Source: Oceanisphaera arctica (GTDB taxonomy: Bacteria; Pseudomonadota; Gammaproteobacteria; Enterobacterales; Aeromonadaceae). From it: a DNA stretch of 38,181 bases. The position numbers were made by a program, and so were the translations under genes. The stretch spans positions 1 to 38,181 of the forward strand of contig NZ_MPZM01000028.1 of the NCBI RefSeq assembly GCF_002936955.1, given 5' to 3'. Under the pieces are notes generated by a model. The model had not been told where the DNA came from. It did not search any database and saw only the letters and a program-made list of their open reading frames with translations. Positions 7,342 to 15,948 of this stretch are shown piece by piece (the stretch's first letter is position 1; each line of letters opens with the position of its first letter).

Positions 7342-7355
7342 TTGATCTGCATCAG
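7342..7355. promoter_or_regulatory. FNR/DNR box of the nirK promoter
   Basis: TTGAT-CTGC-ATCAG matches the FNR/DNR consensus TTGAT-N4-ATCAA at 9 of 10 informative positions. Its centre is 7348.5. A TAACCT hexamer at 7378-7383 could be the -10, giving a start near 7390 and placing the box at about -41.5, the class II activator position. This predicts low-oxygen or nitric-oxide activation of nirK-nirV-SCO. Confidence 0.7.
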
Positions 7356-7449
7356 GTCTCAATGCGCACCACCCTGTAACCTCATACATGAAATGCAGCA
7401 TTAAGTTTCTGCGGTCACAACACACAGCGCCTCGCGCAGGGAGCATCCT

Positions 7450-8871
7450 ATGAAACTAAGCAACATCGTTACCGCTTTGGGTTTTACCTTCGCCCTTTCC
7501 GCCCAGGCCGCCAGCCTGCCGGTAATAGACGCCGTACTCACCTCACCGCCCATGGTCCCGCCGCCCATTCAGCGGGATCATGCCGCCAAGCTGGTGGTGA
7601 AGATGGAAACCGTGGAAAAGGTGATGGAAATCGCCGATGGCGTGGAATACATGTTCTGGACCTTCGGCGGCTCTGTGCCGGGTCAGTTTCTGCGGGTGCG
7701 CGAAGGTGATGAAGTTGAGTTTCATCTTTCCAACCACCCCAGCTCCAAGATGCCCCACAACATCGACTTGCACGCGGTAACCGGCCCGGGTGGCGGTGCA
7801 GCCTCGTCCTTTACCGCCCCCGGTCATACCTCGGTATTCAACTTCAAGGCACTCAACCCAGGACTTTATGTGTACCACTGCGCCACCGCGCCGGTGGGCA
7901 TGCACATCGCTAACGGCATGTATGGCTTGATCCTGGTGGAGCCGAAGGAAGGATTGCCGCCGGTAGACAAGGAATATTACGTGATGCAGGGCGACTTCTA
8001 TACCAAGGGCGCCTATGGCGAGCAGGGGTTGCAGTCGTTCGACATGGACAAGGCCATCAAGGAGCAGCCGGACTATGTGGTGTTCAACGGTGCCGTGGGT
8101 GCGCTGAACGGCGAAAAGGCACTCACCGCCAACGTGGGCGAAACCGTGCGGCTTTTTGTGGGCAACGGTGGGCCTAACCTGGTGTCGTCTTTCCATGTCA
8201 TCGGCGAGATTTTCGACAAGGTGAGTGTGGAAGGCGGCAGTCTGTACAATGAAAACGTGCAGACCACCCTGGTGCCTGCCGGTGGCGCCGCCATGGCCGA
8301 ATTCAAACTGGACGTACCCGGCAACTTCATTCTGGTGGATCACTCCATCTTCCGGGCCTTCAACAAGGGCGCACTCGGCATGATGGCGGTAGACGGCCCC
8401 GAAGATAAAATTGTGTACTCCGGCAAGGTGGCCGAGAACGTCTACCTGCCCGAAGGCTCGGCAGTACAAAGCATTCCCAACGGTCATCCCAAACCTGTCG
8501 CCAACAACAAGGACGACCAGCTGCTGTACGGCAAGCGCGTGTACGAGGCCAACTGTCAGGCCTGTCACCAGGCTGATGGTAAGGGCATCCCCGGCGCCTT
8601 TCCTCCGCTGGCCAAATCGGACTTCCTGAATGCCGATACGACTCGAGCGATTGATGTGGTGATTCATGGCTTGAAAGGCCCCATCAAGGTGAATGGTCAG
8701 GCCTTCGACAGCATAATGCCCGCCATGCGCCTCACCGACGCAGACACCGCCAACGCGCTGACCTATGTGCTGAACAGCTGGGACAACAAGGGCGGCGTCG
8801 TCACGCCGGATGAGGTGGCCAAACGCCGCGACGAAGGCAAGGCCATCATCATGGATGGGAGCGCCCACTGA
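7450..8871 (+). CDS. nirK: Copper nitrite reductase NirK with fused cytochrome c domain
   Basis: This 473-residue periplasmic enzyme reduces nitrite to nitric oxide in denitrification. A signal peptide ends near ALSAQA (residue 20). Two cupredoxin domains follow. Type 1 copper ligands are H103, C144, H152 and M157. Type 2 ligands are H108, H143 and H298, with catalytic D106 and H249. A C-terminal class I cytochrome c domain has C369-x-x-C372-H373 and a likely axial M423 (SIMPAM). This three-domain form is known, for example in Ralstonia pickettii, and lets the enzyme take electrons through its own heme. It requires the Ccm cytochrome c maturation system, which is not in the window. The gene lies behind an FNR/DNR box and its stop overlaps nirV by one base. 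Confidence 0.95.
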   Translation: MKLSNIVTALGFTFALSAQAASLPVIDAVLTSPPMVPPPIQRDHAAKLVVKMETVEKVMEIADGVEYMFWTFGGSVPGQFLRVREGDEVEFHLSNHPSSKMPHNIDLHAVTGPGGGAASSFTAPGHTSVFNFKALNPGLYVYHCATAPVGMHIANGMYGLILVEPKEGLPPVDKEYYVMQGDFYTKGAYGEQGLQSFDMDKAIKEQPDYVVFNGAVGALNGEKALTANVGETVRLFVGNGGPNLVSSFHVIGEIFDKVSVEGGSLYNENVQTTLVPAGGAAMAEFKLDVPGNFILVDHSIFRAFNKGALGMMAVDGPEDKIVYSGKVAENVYLPEGSAVQSIPNGHPKPVANNKDDQLLYGKRVYEANCQACHQADGKGIPGAFPPLAKSDFLNADTTRAIDVVIHGLKGPIKVNGQAFDSIMPAMRLTDADTANALTYVLNSWDNKGGVVTPDEVAKRRDEGKAIIMDGSAH

Positions 8872-9752
8872 TGAACCCGGCCCGGCTGTTGGGCCTGCCG
8901 GCCCTGTCGATGGTGGCTTTGTCCGTGACTAGCTTGTCCATGACGACCTGGTCGATGGCTGCCAGCTCGATGGCCACCGGGCCGATAACAGCACTGCAGA
9001 TGGTCGAACTGCCCGGCGGGGTGGTTCGGCCGCTGTATCTCACCAAAGACAGCCCGCTCACTCCGGTGGCGCCATTCAGGCTGGATACCACTCCGGTCAC
9101 CAATCGCCAGTTTGCCGACTTCGTGCGCCAGTACCCACGCTGGCAACGGCGTCAGGCGGTGGCGCTGTTTGTAGAACCACAGTATCTGAACCATTGGGGG
9201 CCGGACGGCCCCCAATCCGATCAACTCGAGCAGCCGGTGACGTATGTGTCCTGGTATGCGGCCAGCGCCTACTGCCAGGCCCGGGGCAAGCGAGTGCCAA
9301 CGGTGGCGGAATGGGAGTTTGCCGCCCAGGCCTCGGAGCTGGCTGCCAATGGCAGCACCGAGCCGGGCTATACCCGACGCATTCTGTCCTGGTATGCCCG
9401 CCCGGCCACTGCGACCCAGCCCAATGTGGGCCAGAGCCCGGCCAACTACTGGCACATACAGGATTTGCACGGCCTGGTGTGGGAATGGACCCGGGATTTC
9501 AACTCCAGCCTGGTCACCGGCGAGTCTCGCGGTGACAGCGCCCTGGACAAGGGACTGTTCTGCGGCTCGGCCGCCGCCGGCAGCGCCGATCCGTCCGACT
9601 ATGCCGCCTTCATGCGCTTTGGCTTTCGCTCCAGCCTGAAGGCGCCTTACACCCTGGGCAACCTGGGATTTCGTTGTGCACAGGAGATACCCGATGAGTA
9701 CGCTGATGCCCTTGTTGACGTTGATGGTAACACTGGTGCTGGCAGCCTTTAA
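8871..9752 (+). CDS. nirV: NirV, formylglycine-generating-enzyme-like protein
   Basis: This 293-residue protein of the FGE-sulfatase (SUMF1) family is commonly encoded directly after nirK and named NirV. Its precise role in copper nitrite reductase function is not settled. The fold blocks are clear: APFRLDTTPVTNRQFADFV, QPVTYVSWYAASAYCQARGKRVPTVAEWEFAA (about residues 123-154), GLVWEWTRDF and LGNLGFRCA near the C-terminus. The first 40 residues form a signal-like, methionine-rich stretch (Met 1, 14, 23, 28, 34), suggesting export. The start shares one base with the nirK stop. The 3' end overlaps the SCO gene by 59 nt in another frame. Function is inferred from neighbourhood. Confidence 0.88.
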   Translation: MNPARLLGLPALSMVALSVTSLSMTTWSMAASSMATGPITALQMVELPGGVVRPLYLTKDSPLTPVAPFRLDTTPVTNRQFADFVRQYPRWQRRQAVALFVEPQYLNHWGPDGPQSDQLEQPVTYVSWYAASAYCQARGKRVPTVAEWEFAAQASELAANGSTEPGYTRRILSWYARPATATQPNVGQSPANYWHIQDLHGLVWEWTRDFNSSLVTGESRGDSALDKGLFCGSAAAGSADPSDYAAFMRFGFRSSLKAPYTLGNLGFRCAQEIPDEYADALVDVDGNTGAGSL

Positions 9753-10248
9753 TGTTCAGGCCGCCCTGCCCGGCGACTCTATTTACCAGCTCAACAGCGA
9801 CTGGCAGAACCGCCAGGGAGACTCCCTGAGCATTCAACAACTGGTGGGCAAGAAGCAGATAGTGGCGATGATCTATACCGACTGCATCACCGCCTGCCCG
9901 GTGATCGTGTCCGAGATCAAGTCGATACAGGCCGCACTCAGCCCGGAACAGCAGCAACGGCTGGGCTTTGTGCTGGTGTCGCTGACCCCGGCCCGGGACA
10001 CTCCCAAGGTGATGCGTCATTTCGCAAAGAAGAGAGGGCTGAATGAACACTGGACCCTGCTCAGCGGCAGCGATGAGGACGTACGCACCCTGGCCATGGC
10101 GCTGAACATTCGCTACATGGGACTGGCCGACGGTGAAGTCGCTCATTCCAACGCCATCACTGTGCTGGACGAACAGGGTCGAATGCAACTTCAGCAAACC
10201 GGACTGCCCGGCGGGCCCGCAGCGCTTATCGAGAAATTGGGGCTTTAA
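9694..10248 (+). CDS. SCO1/SenC family copper chaperone
   Basis: This 184-residue thioredoxin-fold protein carries the SCO copper-binding set: C64-x3-C68-P (YTDCITACPV) and H151 (GEVAHSNAI). A hydrophobic N-terminal segment (LMPLLTLMVTLVLAAFNVQA) is a signal peptide or anchor, so it acts in the periplasm. The ATG at 9694 was chosen over the upstream in-frame ATG at 9676 because AGGAGA lies about 6 nt before it and the signal sequence then starts correctly. It overlaps the end of nirV by 59 nt. In this context it most likely delivers copper to NirK rather than to cytochrome oxidase. It is the last gene of the nir operon. Confidence 0.9.
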   Translation: MSTLMPLLTLMVTLVLAAFNVQAALPGDSIYQLNSDWQNRQGDSLSIQQLVGKKQIVAMIYTDCITACPVIVSEIKSIQAALSPEQQQRLGFVLVSLTPARDTPKVMRHFAKKRGLNEHWTLLSGSDEDVRTLAMALNIRYMGLADGEVAHSNAITVLDEQGRMQLQQTGLPGGPAALIEKLGL

Positions 10249-10254
10249 ACAAAG

Positions 10255-10443
10255 CGTCCAGCACCAAGCGCCGAGCTAAAGACAAACATCACCTTGTGTT
10301 GGCTTAGTATTTTGCCGTCATACCGGACTTGCTCCGGTATCTTTCTGCTGGTAGCAATCAGTTCAAGATCCTGACGTGCGTCAGGATGACGACGAAAAGA
10401 AAGTCCAGCAGGCTACAGGTTTTGGTCTTTAGCTTAGTGCTGG
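10255..10443. repeat. MITE-like element with imperfect terminal inverted repeats
   Basis: This gene-free stretch after the nir operon starts with CCAGCACCAAGC and then GCTAAAGAC. It ends with GTCTTTAGC then TTAGTGCTGG, the near reverse complement with a 5-nt insertion. Inside are two clean hairpins: ATACCGG/CCGGTAT (10320-10340) and ATCCTGACG/CGTCAGGAT (10368-10387). No protein is encoded. The structure suggests a small non-autonomous mobile element or nested dispersed repeats. It may also end nir transcription. Confidence 0.45.
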
Positions 10444-10460
10444 GCGCGGGGCACTTTCTT

Positions 10461-11096
10461 TTATCCTTCCAGCTCGGCAATGCGGGCCTGCAGCCGGGCC
10501 ACTTCCACTTCCAGCTCGGTGATCCGCGCCTGCAGCTCTGCCTTCGGCTGATGTGAACCGGTACCGCTCGGTGCGGCGACTTCCAGCGAATAGTCGGTAT
10601 CGCAAAACAGATGACCATAGCGAGAGTCCCGCCTGCCGGGCTGGCGGGGCAGCTTAACCACAAAGGGGCCCTTCTCGATCAGGCTTTGCAGGCAGGCATC
10701 CACCTGGGAAACATCGCCGAACTGGTGCAGACGAGGTGTGCGGCTGCGCAACTCGCCCGGGGTCTGGGGCCCACGCAGCAGCAGCTCGCAGACGATGGCC
10801 AGTTCGCCGGGGCTGAAGTGCAGCTCGCCAAACTCGGTATTGCAGAAGCGGTGCTGATACTTGGCGGCGCGAGCGTTGAAACCGGCGGTGTTGTTGACCA
10901 GACGCCGGGCAATCAGGGTGTTGATCACCGACTGCACTTCCTGCTCGTCCAGGCTCAGCACCGGATCCCGGTTGCTTTTCTGGTTACAGGCATTGATCAG
11001 CGAGTTCAGGGTCAGAGGATACACTTCGGGCGTGGACACCTGTTTTTCGATCAGGCAGCCGATAACCCTTTGTTCCAGAAGAGAAAGCATTTCCAT
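10461..11096 (-). CDS. yceH: YceH family protein (UPF0502/DUF480)
   Basis: This 211-residue cytoplasmic protein is of unknown molecular function. The N-terminus MEMLSLLEQRVIGCLIEKQVSTPEVYPLTLNSL and the NQKSNRDPV segment are typical of YceH, which has two winged-helix-like domains. The C-terminus (about 180-211) is a heptad coiled coil (ARITELEVEVARLQARIAELEG), suggesting oligomerisation. The start is preceded by AGGAGT. It is transcribed alone, convergent with the nir operon. Confidence 0.9.
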   Translation of the reverse strand: MEMLSLLEQRVIGCLIEKQVSTPEVYPLTLNSLINACNQKSNRDPVLSLDEQEVQSVINTLIARRLVNNTAGFNARAAKYQHRFCNTEFGELHFSPGELAIVCELLLRGPQTPGELRSRTPRLHQFGDVSQVDACLQSLIEKGPFVVKLPRQPGRRDSRYGHLFCDTDYSLEVAAPSGTGSHQPKAELQARITELEVEVARLQARIAELEG

Positions 11097-11164
11097 AAAC
11101 AGACTCCTTTATTTTATGTTCCAGCCTACCGGACAAACCCCGAAACACCAACGAATACCGAAAT

Positions 11165-11500
11165 TCACGCCGCGATCGGCTGCACCTCCAGCGGCGGCAG
11201 GCCGTGGGCGGCCCGGGCCCGATTGCAGGCGCCATCTGTATCAAAGGCCTCAAACTCGCGACAGGGGCTGGGCCTGTTGGGGTAGATGCTGCAGGAAACA
11301 CAGCCGCCTACCTCTCCTTCCAGCGCAATGCAACGGGGCTGCGTCTGATTGGTGCCCTGCATCGCCATCTTGGCCGGACTCACCGGCTCGGTCAGGGATT
11401 CGGGCACCAGAAAATCACTGTGGATCTCGCCCCAGTAAAAAGAAACACGAAAAAAGGCGCAGCAGGCGCCACAGGTCAAACAGGGATTGCCACTACTCAC
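11165..11500 (-). CDS. YkgJ-type cysteine-cluster protein (zinc/iron-chelating, UPF0153)
   Basis: This 111-residue protein has a CxxCxxCC cluster at the N-terminus (C7, C10, C13, C14 in NPCLTCGACCAFFRV) and a second GCVSCSIYPNRPSPC block. This is the arrangement of the YkgJ/UPF0153 family, thought to bind zinc or an iron-sulphur cluster. No biochemical role is established. The C-terminal QPIAA tail is short. It lies upstream of and in the same direction as yceH, 68 nt away. Confidence 0.85.
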   Translation of the reverse strand: MSSGNPCLTCGACCAFFRVSFYWGEIHSDFLVPESLTEPVSPAKMAMQGTNQTQPRCIALEGEVGGCVSCSIYPNRPSPCREFEAFDTDGACNRARAAHGLPPLEVQPIAA

Positions 11501-11915
11501 AACGCCTTACCTCCTGGCAAAACTAAAAACAGTGACGAAAAAACAGGGAATGTGGGTGGCGGAGCAGGCTCCGCAGGATCAGGCAGTAAAAGGAAGGCGG
11601 GGCGTGACAGACGAGGGTCTGTAACACGGCTTGTCGATGTGTTCTCCTCGGTAGAGTGACTTAAAATGGCCGTCGCCGTAATGATATAAATCGTGGCGAT
11701 AAACGGCGCATATTAATAAATCGAAAGCGCTTGGTAAGCAAGCGCCCCGAGGGCCTGCCGATAAAATAAAACCTTCTGACAGATACCTACACTCGGTGTC
11801 ATCGACGCACATCACTAGATGCCGGACTCTGGCCTGTATAACCGGGCCCCGCGCTTTTTCTTTACCCCACAAAAGCGGCATACTGGGCCCAGACGTAATC
11901 ATCAAGGAGCATGAA
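11501..11915. other. Gene-free spacer between ykgJ-like gene and hydrolase
   Basis: Open frames here look random: they have low-complexity composition and no family resemblance. Several short inverted repeats occur, for example CGTCGCC...GGCGATAAACG around 11671-11705 and GCGCTTGG...AAGCGCC around 11729-11747. No promoter, RNA gene or repeat family can be named. The downstream gene's ribosome site AAGGAG lies at 11904-11909. Confidence 0.4.
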
Positions 11916-12467
11916 ATGTTAATGGAGTCTGGTAAAGCGGCGCTGATGGTGGTGGATGTGCAGGAAAAATTGCTGCCGGCCATTCATGAAAGTGAGCGCC
12001 TCTGCGCCCGCATTCAGTGGCTGATCTCGGCCTGTCATACCCTGAATACGCCGATACTGTTTACCGAGCAGTATCCGCGTGGCCTGGGACACACCCTGCC
12101 CGCCCTCACCGCTCTGGTAAAGCAGCCCGAGATAGTGGACAAGATGCACTTCTCGGTGGTGGCCGCCAACTGCCGGCCCGCGCACTGGCTGCAGTATCAG
12201 CAGGTGATCGTGTGTGGCATGGAAACCCATGTCTGTGTGCTGCAAACGGTGCTGGAGTTACTGAAGGAAGGTAAAGAGGTGTTTGTGGTGGCCGACGCCG
12301 TGGGCAGCCGTACCGAAGAAAACCGCCAGCTGGGACTGGACCGCATGCGCGATGCCGGCGCCCAGATAGTCAGCCGGGAAATGGTGATTTTCGAGCTGAT
12401 GCACCAGGCCGGCACCGAAGCGTTCAAAACCATCAGTAAGCAATTTTTAAGAGGCGAACAGCCTTAA
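11916..12467 (+). CDS. Isochorismatase-family cysteine hydrolase
   Basis: This 183-residue alpha/beta hydrolase has the isochorismatase/nicotinamidase fold. The Asp-Lys-Cys triad is visible at D14 (MVVDVQEKL), K76 (VDKMHFSVV) and C107 (GMETHVCVLQT). The VCGMETHVCV signature is typical of YcaC/nicotinamidase-related hydrolases acting on amides or N-carbamoyl compounds. ATG 11916 was chosen because AAGGAG precedes it by 6 nt; longer in-frame reading upstream lacks family residues. The gene is solitary and convergent with the AGCS carrier, with a heptamer repeat array between them. Substrate unknown. Confidence 0.88.
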   Translation: MLMESGKAALMVVDVQEKLLPAIHESERLCARIQWLISACHTLNTPILFTEQYPRGLGHTLPALTALVKQPEIVDKMHFSVVAANCRPAHWLQYQQVIVCGMETHVCVLQTVLELLKEGKEVFVVADAVGSRTEENRQLGLDRMRDAGAQIVSREMVIFELMHQAGTEAFKTISKQFLRGEQP

Positions 12468-12472
12468 AGGCG

Positions 12473-12528
12473 GGGAATAGGGAATAGGGAATAGGGAATG
12501 GGGAATGGGGAATGGGGAATGGGGAATA
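12473..12528. repeat. Tandem array of eight 7-bp units GGGAATR
   Basis: Eight contiguous heptamers (three GGGAATA, four GGGAATG, one GGGAATA) lie just after the hydrolase stop. They are followed by CCCCAATCCCCAATCCC-type sequence at 12535-12552, which can fold back on the array. The array sits between convergent genes. The same heptamer recurs at 29255-29292. It is likely a slippage-prone, strain-variable tract and may act as a bidirectional transcription end. Confidence 0.75.
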
Positions 12529-12556
12529 GCCTAATCCCCAATCCCCAATCCCAGAG

Positions 12557-13978
12557 TTATTTCTTGTCCCAGATCCCTTCTTCCAGCTGGCGATGCAGCT
12601 CGGGATACTTGGCCGCATCGAAGGTAGGGATCTTACCCAGCTTGCGCTGGTCGTTGTAATCCCGCGCCAGCTTCACCGCCACGCCCGACAGCAGCAGAAT
12701 GGCCACCAGGTTGGTCAGTGCCATCAAGCCCATGGACGCATCGGCCATGGCCCAGATGGTGGGCAGCTCTCCCATGGAACCAAACATCACCATACCCAGC
12801 ACGAAGAGGCGGAAGATCAGCAGGCCGCCCTTGTGGTTGTGCTCCAGAAAGATCAGGTTGTTTTCCGCATAGGCATAGTTGGCCACGATACTGGTGAAGG
12901 CAAAGAACAGAATCGCGATGGCGATAAAGGTATTGCCCCAGTCACCCACCTCGTGGGCCAGCGCCCGCTGCGTCAGCTCGATGCCGGTAATGCCGGAGCC
13001 GGGCTCAAACTGACCGGACAGCAGTATGATGGACGCGGTACAGGTACAGATGACGATGGTATCGGTAAAGACACCCAGCATCTGCACATAGCCCTGAGAC
13101 GCCGGATGCGGCGGATAAGGCGTGGCCGAGGCCGCCGCGTTGGGCGCCGAGCCCATACCAGCTTCGTTCGAGAACAAACCGCGCTTGATACCGTTCATCA
13201 TCGCCTGAGAAATGGCATAGCCTATGGCGCCGCCACCGGCCTGATCCAGACCAAAGGCCGACTTGACGATAAGACTAAACACGCCCGGCAGTTCGGTGAT
13301 GTTCATCGCGATGACCACCAGGGCAATCAGCAGATAAGCGAGCGCCATGACCGGTACCACCAGCTCGGCAAAACGAGCGATGGAACGCAAACCACCAAAG
13401 ATGATAACCCCGGCCATCAGCACCAGCGCTACCCCGGTAGCCCAGTGAGGGATGCCGAAAGCTACGTCCATGGCGGCACTAATGGAGTTGGCCTGCACCG
13501 CATTGAATACCAGGCCGAAGGCGATGATCAGGAAGATGGCGAACATCACTCCCATCCAGCGCATCCCCAAGCCCTTTTCCATATAGTAGGCAGGGCCGCC
13601 GCGATAGTTGCCGTCTTCATCCTTGATCTTGTACAGCTGAGCCAGGGCACTTTCTGCGAAGGCGGTGGACATGCCGATAAGGGCAATCAGCCACATCCAG
13701 AAAATCGCACCCGGGCCCCCCAGATACAGGGCGACAGCCACACCGGCCAGGTTGCCGGTGCCGACCCGCGCCGCCAGGCTGGTACAGAGCGCCTGAAAGG
13801 AGGAAATACCCGCCGCATCCGACTTGCGGCTGTGCCTGAGCACGGAAAACATGTGACCGAAATGGCGAAACTGAATAAAGCCCAGTCGCAGGGTAAAAAA
13901 TACCCCCGCGCCCAGCAGCAGGTAAATCAGTATGGTGCCCCAGAGCAGGTCGTTGATAAAACCGATAATTGCGTCCAT
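12557..13978 (-). CDS. Sodium:alanine symporter (AGCS family)
   Basis: This 473-residue membrane carrier of the alanine/glycine:cation symporter family is predicted to have about 10-11 membrane helices. The N-terminus MDAIIGFINDLLWG and the motif RVGTGNLAGVAVAL (GTGN at residues 73-76) are family hallmarks, as are FSNEAGMGSAPNAAASA and the C-terminal hydrophilic tail. It imports alanine or glycine with sodium. It is divergent from transaldolase. A perfect CRP palindrome in the shared spacer suggests catabolite control of one or both. Confidence 0.92.
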   Translation of the reverse strand: MDAIIGFINDLLWGTILIYLLLGAGVFFTLRLGFIQFRHFGHMFSVLRHSRKSDAAGISSFQALCTSLAARVGTGNLAGVAVALYLGGPGAIFWMWLIALIGMSTAFAESALAQLYKIKDEDGNYRGGPAYYMEKGLGMRWMGVMFAIFLIIAFGLVFNAVQANSISAAMDVAFGIPHWATGVALVLMAGVIIFGGLRSIARFAELVVPVMALAYLLIALVVIAMNITELPGVFSLIVKSAFGLDQAGGGAIGYAISQAMMNGIKRGLFSNEAGMGSAPNAAASATPYPPHPASQGYVQMLGVFTDTIVICTCTASIILLSGQFEPGSGITGIELTQRALAHEVGDWGNTFIAIAILFFAFTSIVANYAYAENNLIFLEHNHKGGLLIFRLFVLGMVMFGSMGELPTIWAMADASMGLMALTNLVAILLLSGVAVKLARDYNDQRKLGKIPTFDAAKYPELHRQLEEGIWDKK

Positions 13979-14081
13979 TAATATATCTCTGCTTGCTTCA
14001 AATGATGAACCCCGCCCGACACTTGGTCCGGGCCCCGGATCCGCAGCGCACGGAATCTAGCACAGGCAGGAAAAATAGCCA

Positions 14082-14097
14082 TGTGATCCAGATCACA
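14082..14097. promoter_or_regulatory. CRP binding site between AGCS carrier and transaldolase
   Basis: TGTGA-TCCAGA-TCACA is a full match to the CRP consensus half sites with the correct 6-nt spacer. It is 104 nt upstream of the AGCS start and about 296 nt upstream of the transaldolase start, so it more probably serves the amino-acid carrier. The remainder of the 13979-14392 spacer is AT-rich near 14100-14200 and holds no recognisable gene. Confidence 0.75.
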
Positions 14098-14392
14098 CCA
14101 AAACATGACCAAGGGAAAAAAACGATTAAAACAGCAAAAAATACACAACGAACATAGTTTAAAGAAACAAAAAACCAACATTTAGTGGTTATTTGAAACA
14201 TAAGTCCGTTTGAAAATCAGCCATAGAAACGAGATTCATACAACCCCCTTTTTTGACGCCACTACTCTGTTGCAGGTAACAAGGGCTGACTATCCGCGCG
14301 GCCGGCTCGATCCCCTGCTTTATTTCAGTGGCCCGAATAAGAGATACTGTGACACTCTTTTTGCAAGCCGACCAGACATAGGATCTTTCTTC

Positions 14393-15346
14393 ATGGCCGA
14401 TAAACTGACACAACTGAGAACCCTGACCACGGTCGTTGCCGACACCGGCGACATCGAAGCCATCCGCAAGTACCAGCCCCAGGATGCCACCACCAATCCT
14501 TCACTGATCCTCAAGGCAGCCCAGATTCCGGAATACAAATCGCTGCTGACCGAGGCCGTGAACTGGGCCAAATCCCAGAGCCAGAATGCCGAACAACAGC
14601 TGACCGACGCCTCCGACATGCTGGCGGTGAACATTGGTTGCGAAATTCTCAAGCTGATCCCCGGCCGTATCTCCACCGAGGTTGATGCCCGGCTGTCGTT
14701 CGATACCGACGCCAGCATTCTGAAGGCCCGTCACCTGATTGAACTGTACAAGCAGGCCGGCATCGGCCGCGAGCGCATCCTGATCAAGCTGGCATCCACC
14801 TGGGAAGGCATCCGCGCCGCCGAAGTACTGGAGCAGGAAGGCATCAACTGTAACCTGACCCTGCTGTTCAGCTTTGCCCAGGCCCGCGCCTGTGCCGAAG
14901 CCGGCGCCTATCTGATCTCGCCTTTCGTCGGCCGTATCCTCGACTGGTACAAGCAGAACACCGATCAGAAAGAATACACCGCCGAGCAGGATCCGGGCGT
15001 GCTGTCTGTGACCCAGATCTATGACTATTACAAGGCTCACGGCTACAGCACTGTGGTGATGGGCGCCAGCTTCCGTAATACCGGCGAAATTCTCGAACTG
15101 GCCGGTTGCGACCGTCTGACCATAGGTCCCAACCTGCTGGAAGAACTGAGCCAGGCCGAAGGCAAGGTCGTTGCCAAACTGCAGGACAAGGGCGCCACTC
15201 AACCCCGCCCGACTCCGATGACCGAAGCCGAGTTCCGCTGGGAACAAAACCAGGACGCCATGGCCACCGAAAAACTGGCCGAAGGTATCCGCAACTTTGC
15301 CATCGATCAGGGCAAACTCGAGACCATGATCAAGGCCATGCTGTAA
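14393..15346 (+). CDS. tal: Transaldolase
   Basis: This 317-residue enzyme of the non-oxidative pentose phosphate pathway exchanges a dihydroxyacetone unit between sedoheptulose 7-phosphate and glyceraldehyde 3-phosphate. Schiff-base K132 is present in [11 protein letters not shown], in register with E. coli TalB, as is the [13 protein letters not shown] block (residues 28-40). The frame stays open upstream to 14210, but the conserved N-terminus [20 protein letters not shown] fixes the ATG at 14393. A strong intrinsic terminator follows, so it is transcribed alone. Confidence 0.96.
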   Translation: MADKLTQLRTLTTVVADTGDIEAIRKYQPQDATTNPSLILKAAQIPEYKSLLTEAVNWAKSQSQNAEQQLTDASDMLAVNIGCEILKLIPGRISTEVDARLSFDTDASILKARHLIELYKQAGIGRERILIKLASTWEGIRAAEVLEQEGINCNLTLLFSFAQARACAEAGAYLISPFVGRILDWYKQNTDQKEYTAEQDPGVLSVTQIYDYYKAHGYSTVVMGASFRNTGEILELAGCDRLTIGPNLLEELSQAEGKVVAKLQDKGATQPRPTPMTEAEFRWEQNQDAMATEKLAEGIRNFAIDQGKLETMIKAML

Positions 15347-15377
15347 GCAAAAACTCACCTCTGCAATGAGTCCTGTA

Positions 15378-15432
15378 TGGGGCCGGAGCCAATAAACCGC
15401 AAATTGACGCCGGCCCCATTTTTTTCTTTTTA
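15378..15432 (+). terminator. Transaldolase intrinsic terminator
   Basis: TGGGGCCGG (15378-15386) pairs with CCGGCCCCA (15410-15418). A T-rich run 15419-15432 follows directly. Confidence 0.85.
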
Positions 15433-15521
15433 ATCAAACTGTAACAGTAAGCTTCTATTTTATAGCCTGTTGTGATATATCCAGATGTGACTACAACTGA
15501 TAGCCAACAGGAGGGAGCCCC

Positions 15522-15713
15522 ATGGAAAGGAGCAGCTTCGATCAGGAATTTGTGGTTGAACGGTCCCCACGCAGCAAATCGCGTGAGCCCGCCAAAAAGC
15601 GCAAGTGGCGGGAAATAGAAGCAATACAGGACCAAAAGCGTTTACAAGAAGAACTTCAGCAACTCGACTGCACCTTCGACCTCGAAGACATGGCAGCAGA
15701 GCTTGAACTGTAG
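15522..15713 (+). CDS. DUF3545 family small protein
   Basis: This is a 63-residue protein rich in charged residues. A basic stretch RSPRSKSREPAKKRKWREIEAI is followed by an acidic amphipathic C-terminus (LDCTFDLEDMAAELEL). This layout matches the DUF3545 family of marine gammaproteobacteria; no function is known. AGGAGGGAG gives a very strong ribosome site 6-7 nt before the ATG, and a terminator follows at once, so it is a real single-gene unit. Confidence 0.8.
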   Translation: MERSSFDQEFVVERSPRSKSREPAKKRKWREIEAIQDQKRLQEELQQLDCTFDLEDMAAELEL

Positions 15714-15739
15714 AGCACAGTTATATGATTGGTTAATTG

Positions 15740-15760
15740 GGCGCCCTCGGGCGCCTTTTT
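15740..15760 (+). terminator. Terminator after DUF3545 gene
   Basis: GGCGCCC-TC-GGGCGCC is a perfect 7-bp stem followed by TTTTT at 15756-15760. The 190 bp from here to the ung stop contain nothing I recognise. Confidence 0.85.
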
Positions 15761-15948
15761 ACGTTTGGCAAACCTGATCATATTGAGGCATCAGGCCTGA
15801 GGCAACACAGCCGCGTTTCACGGTCGTGGGAACCGTTCTCTGTTACCTCTTTTTGTCATGTGCTGAGCGTCACAGGGAGGTGCTTGAGCGGGTCGGAGAA
15901 GCGAGCCCTTTGTCCGGGATTGAGATAACAGTTAAAGGGATCGATGTT

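Noticed and set aside
11579-11983. 134-codon minus-strand frame in the 11501-11915 spacer
   Set aside because: No ribosome site, no recognisable motif, and it overlaps the well-supported start of the hydrolase gene.
12473-12552. CRISPR array
   Set aside because: The units are contiguous 7-mers without spacers, and no cas genes are near.
12593-13981. 462-codon plus-strand frame opposite the AGCS carrier
   Set aside because: Same reason: low-complexity composition, antisense to an unmistakable membrane carrier.
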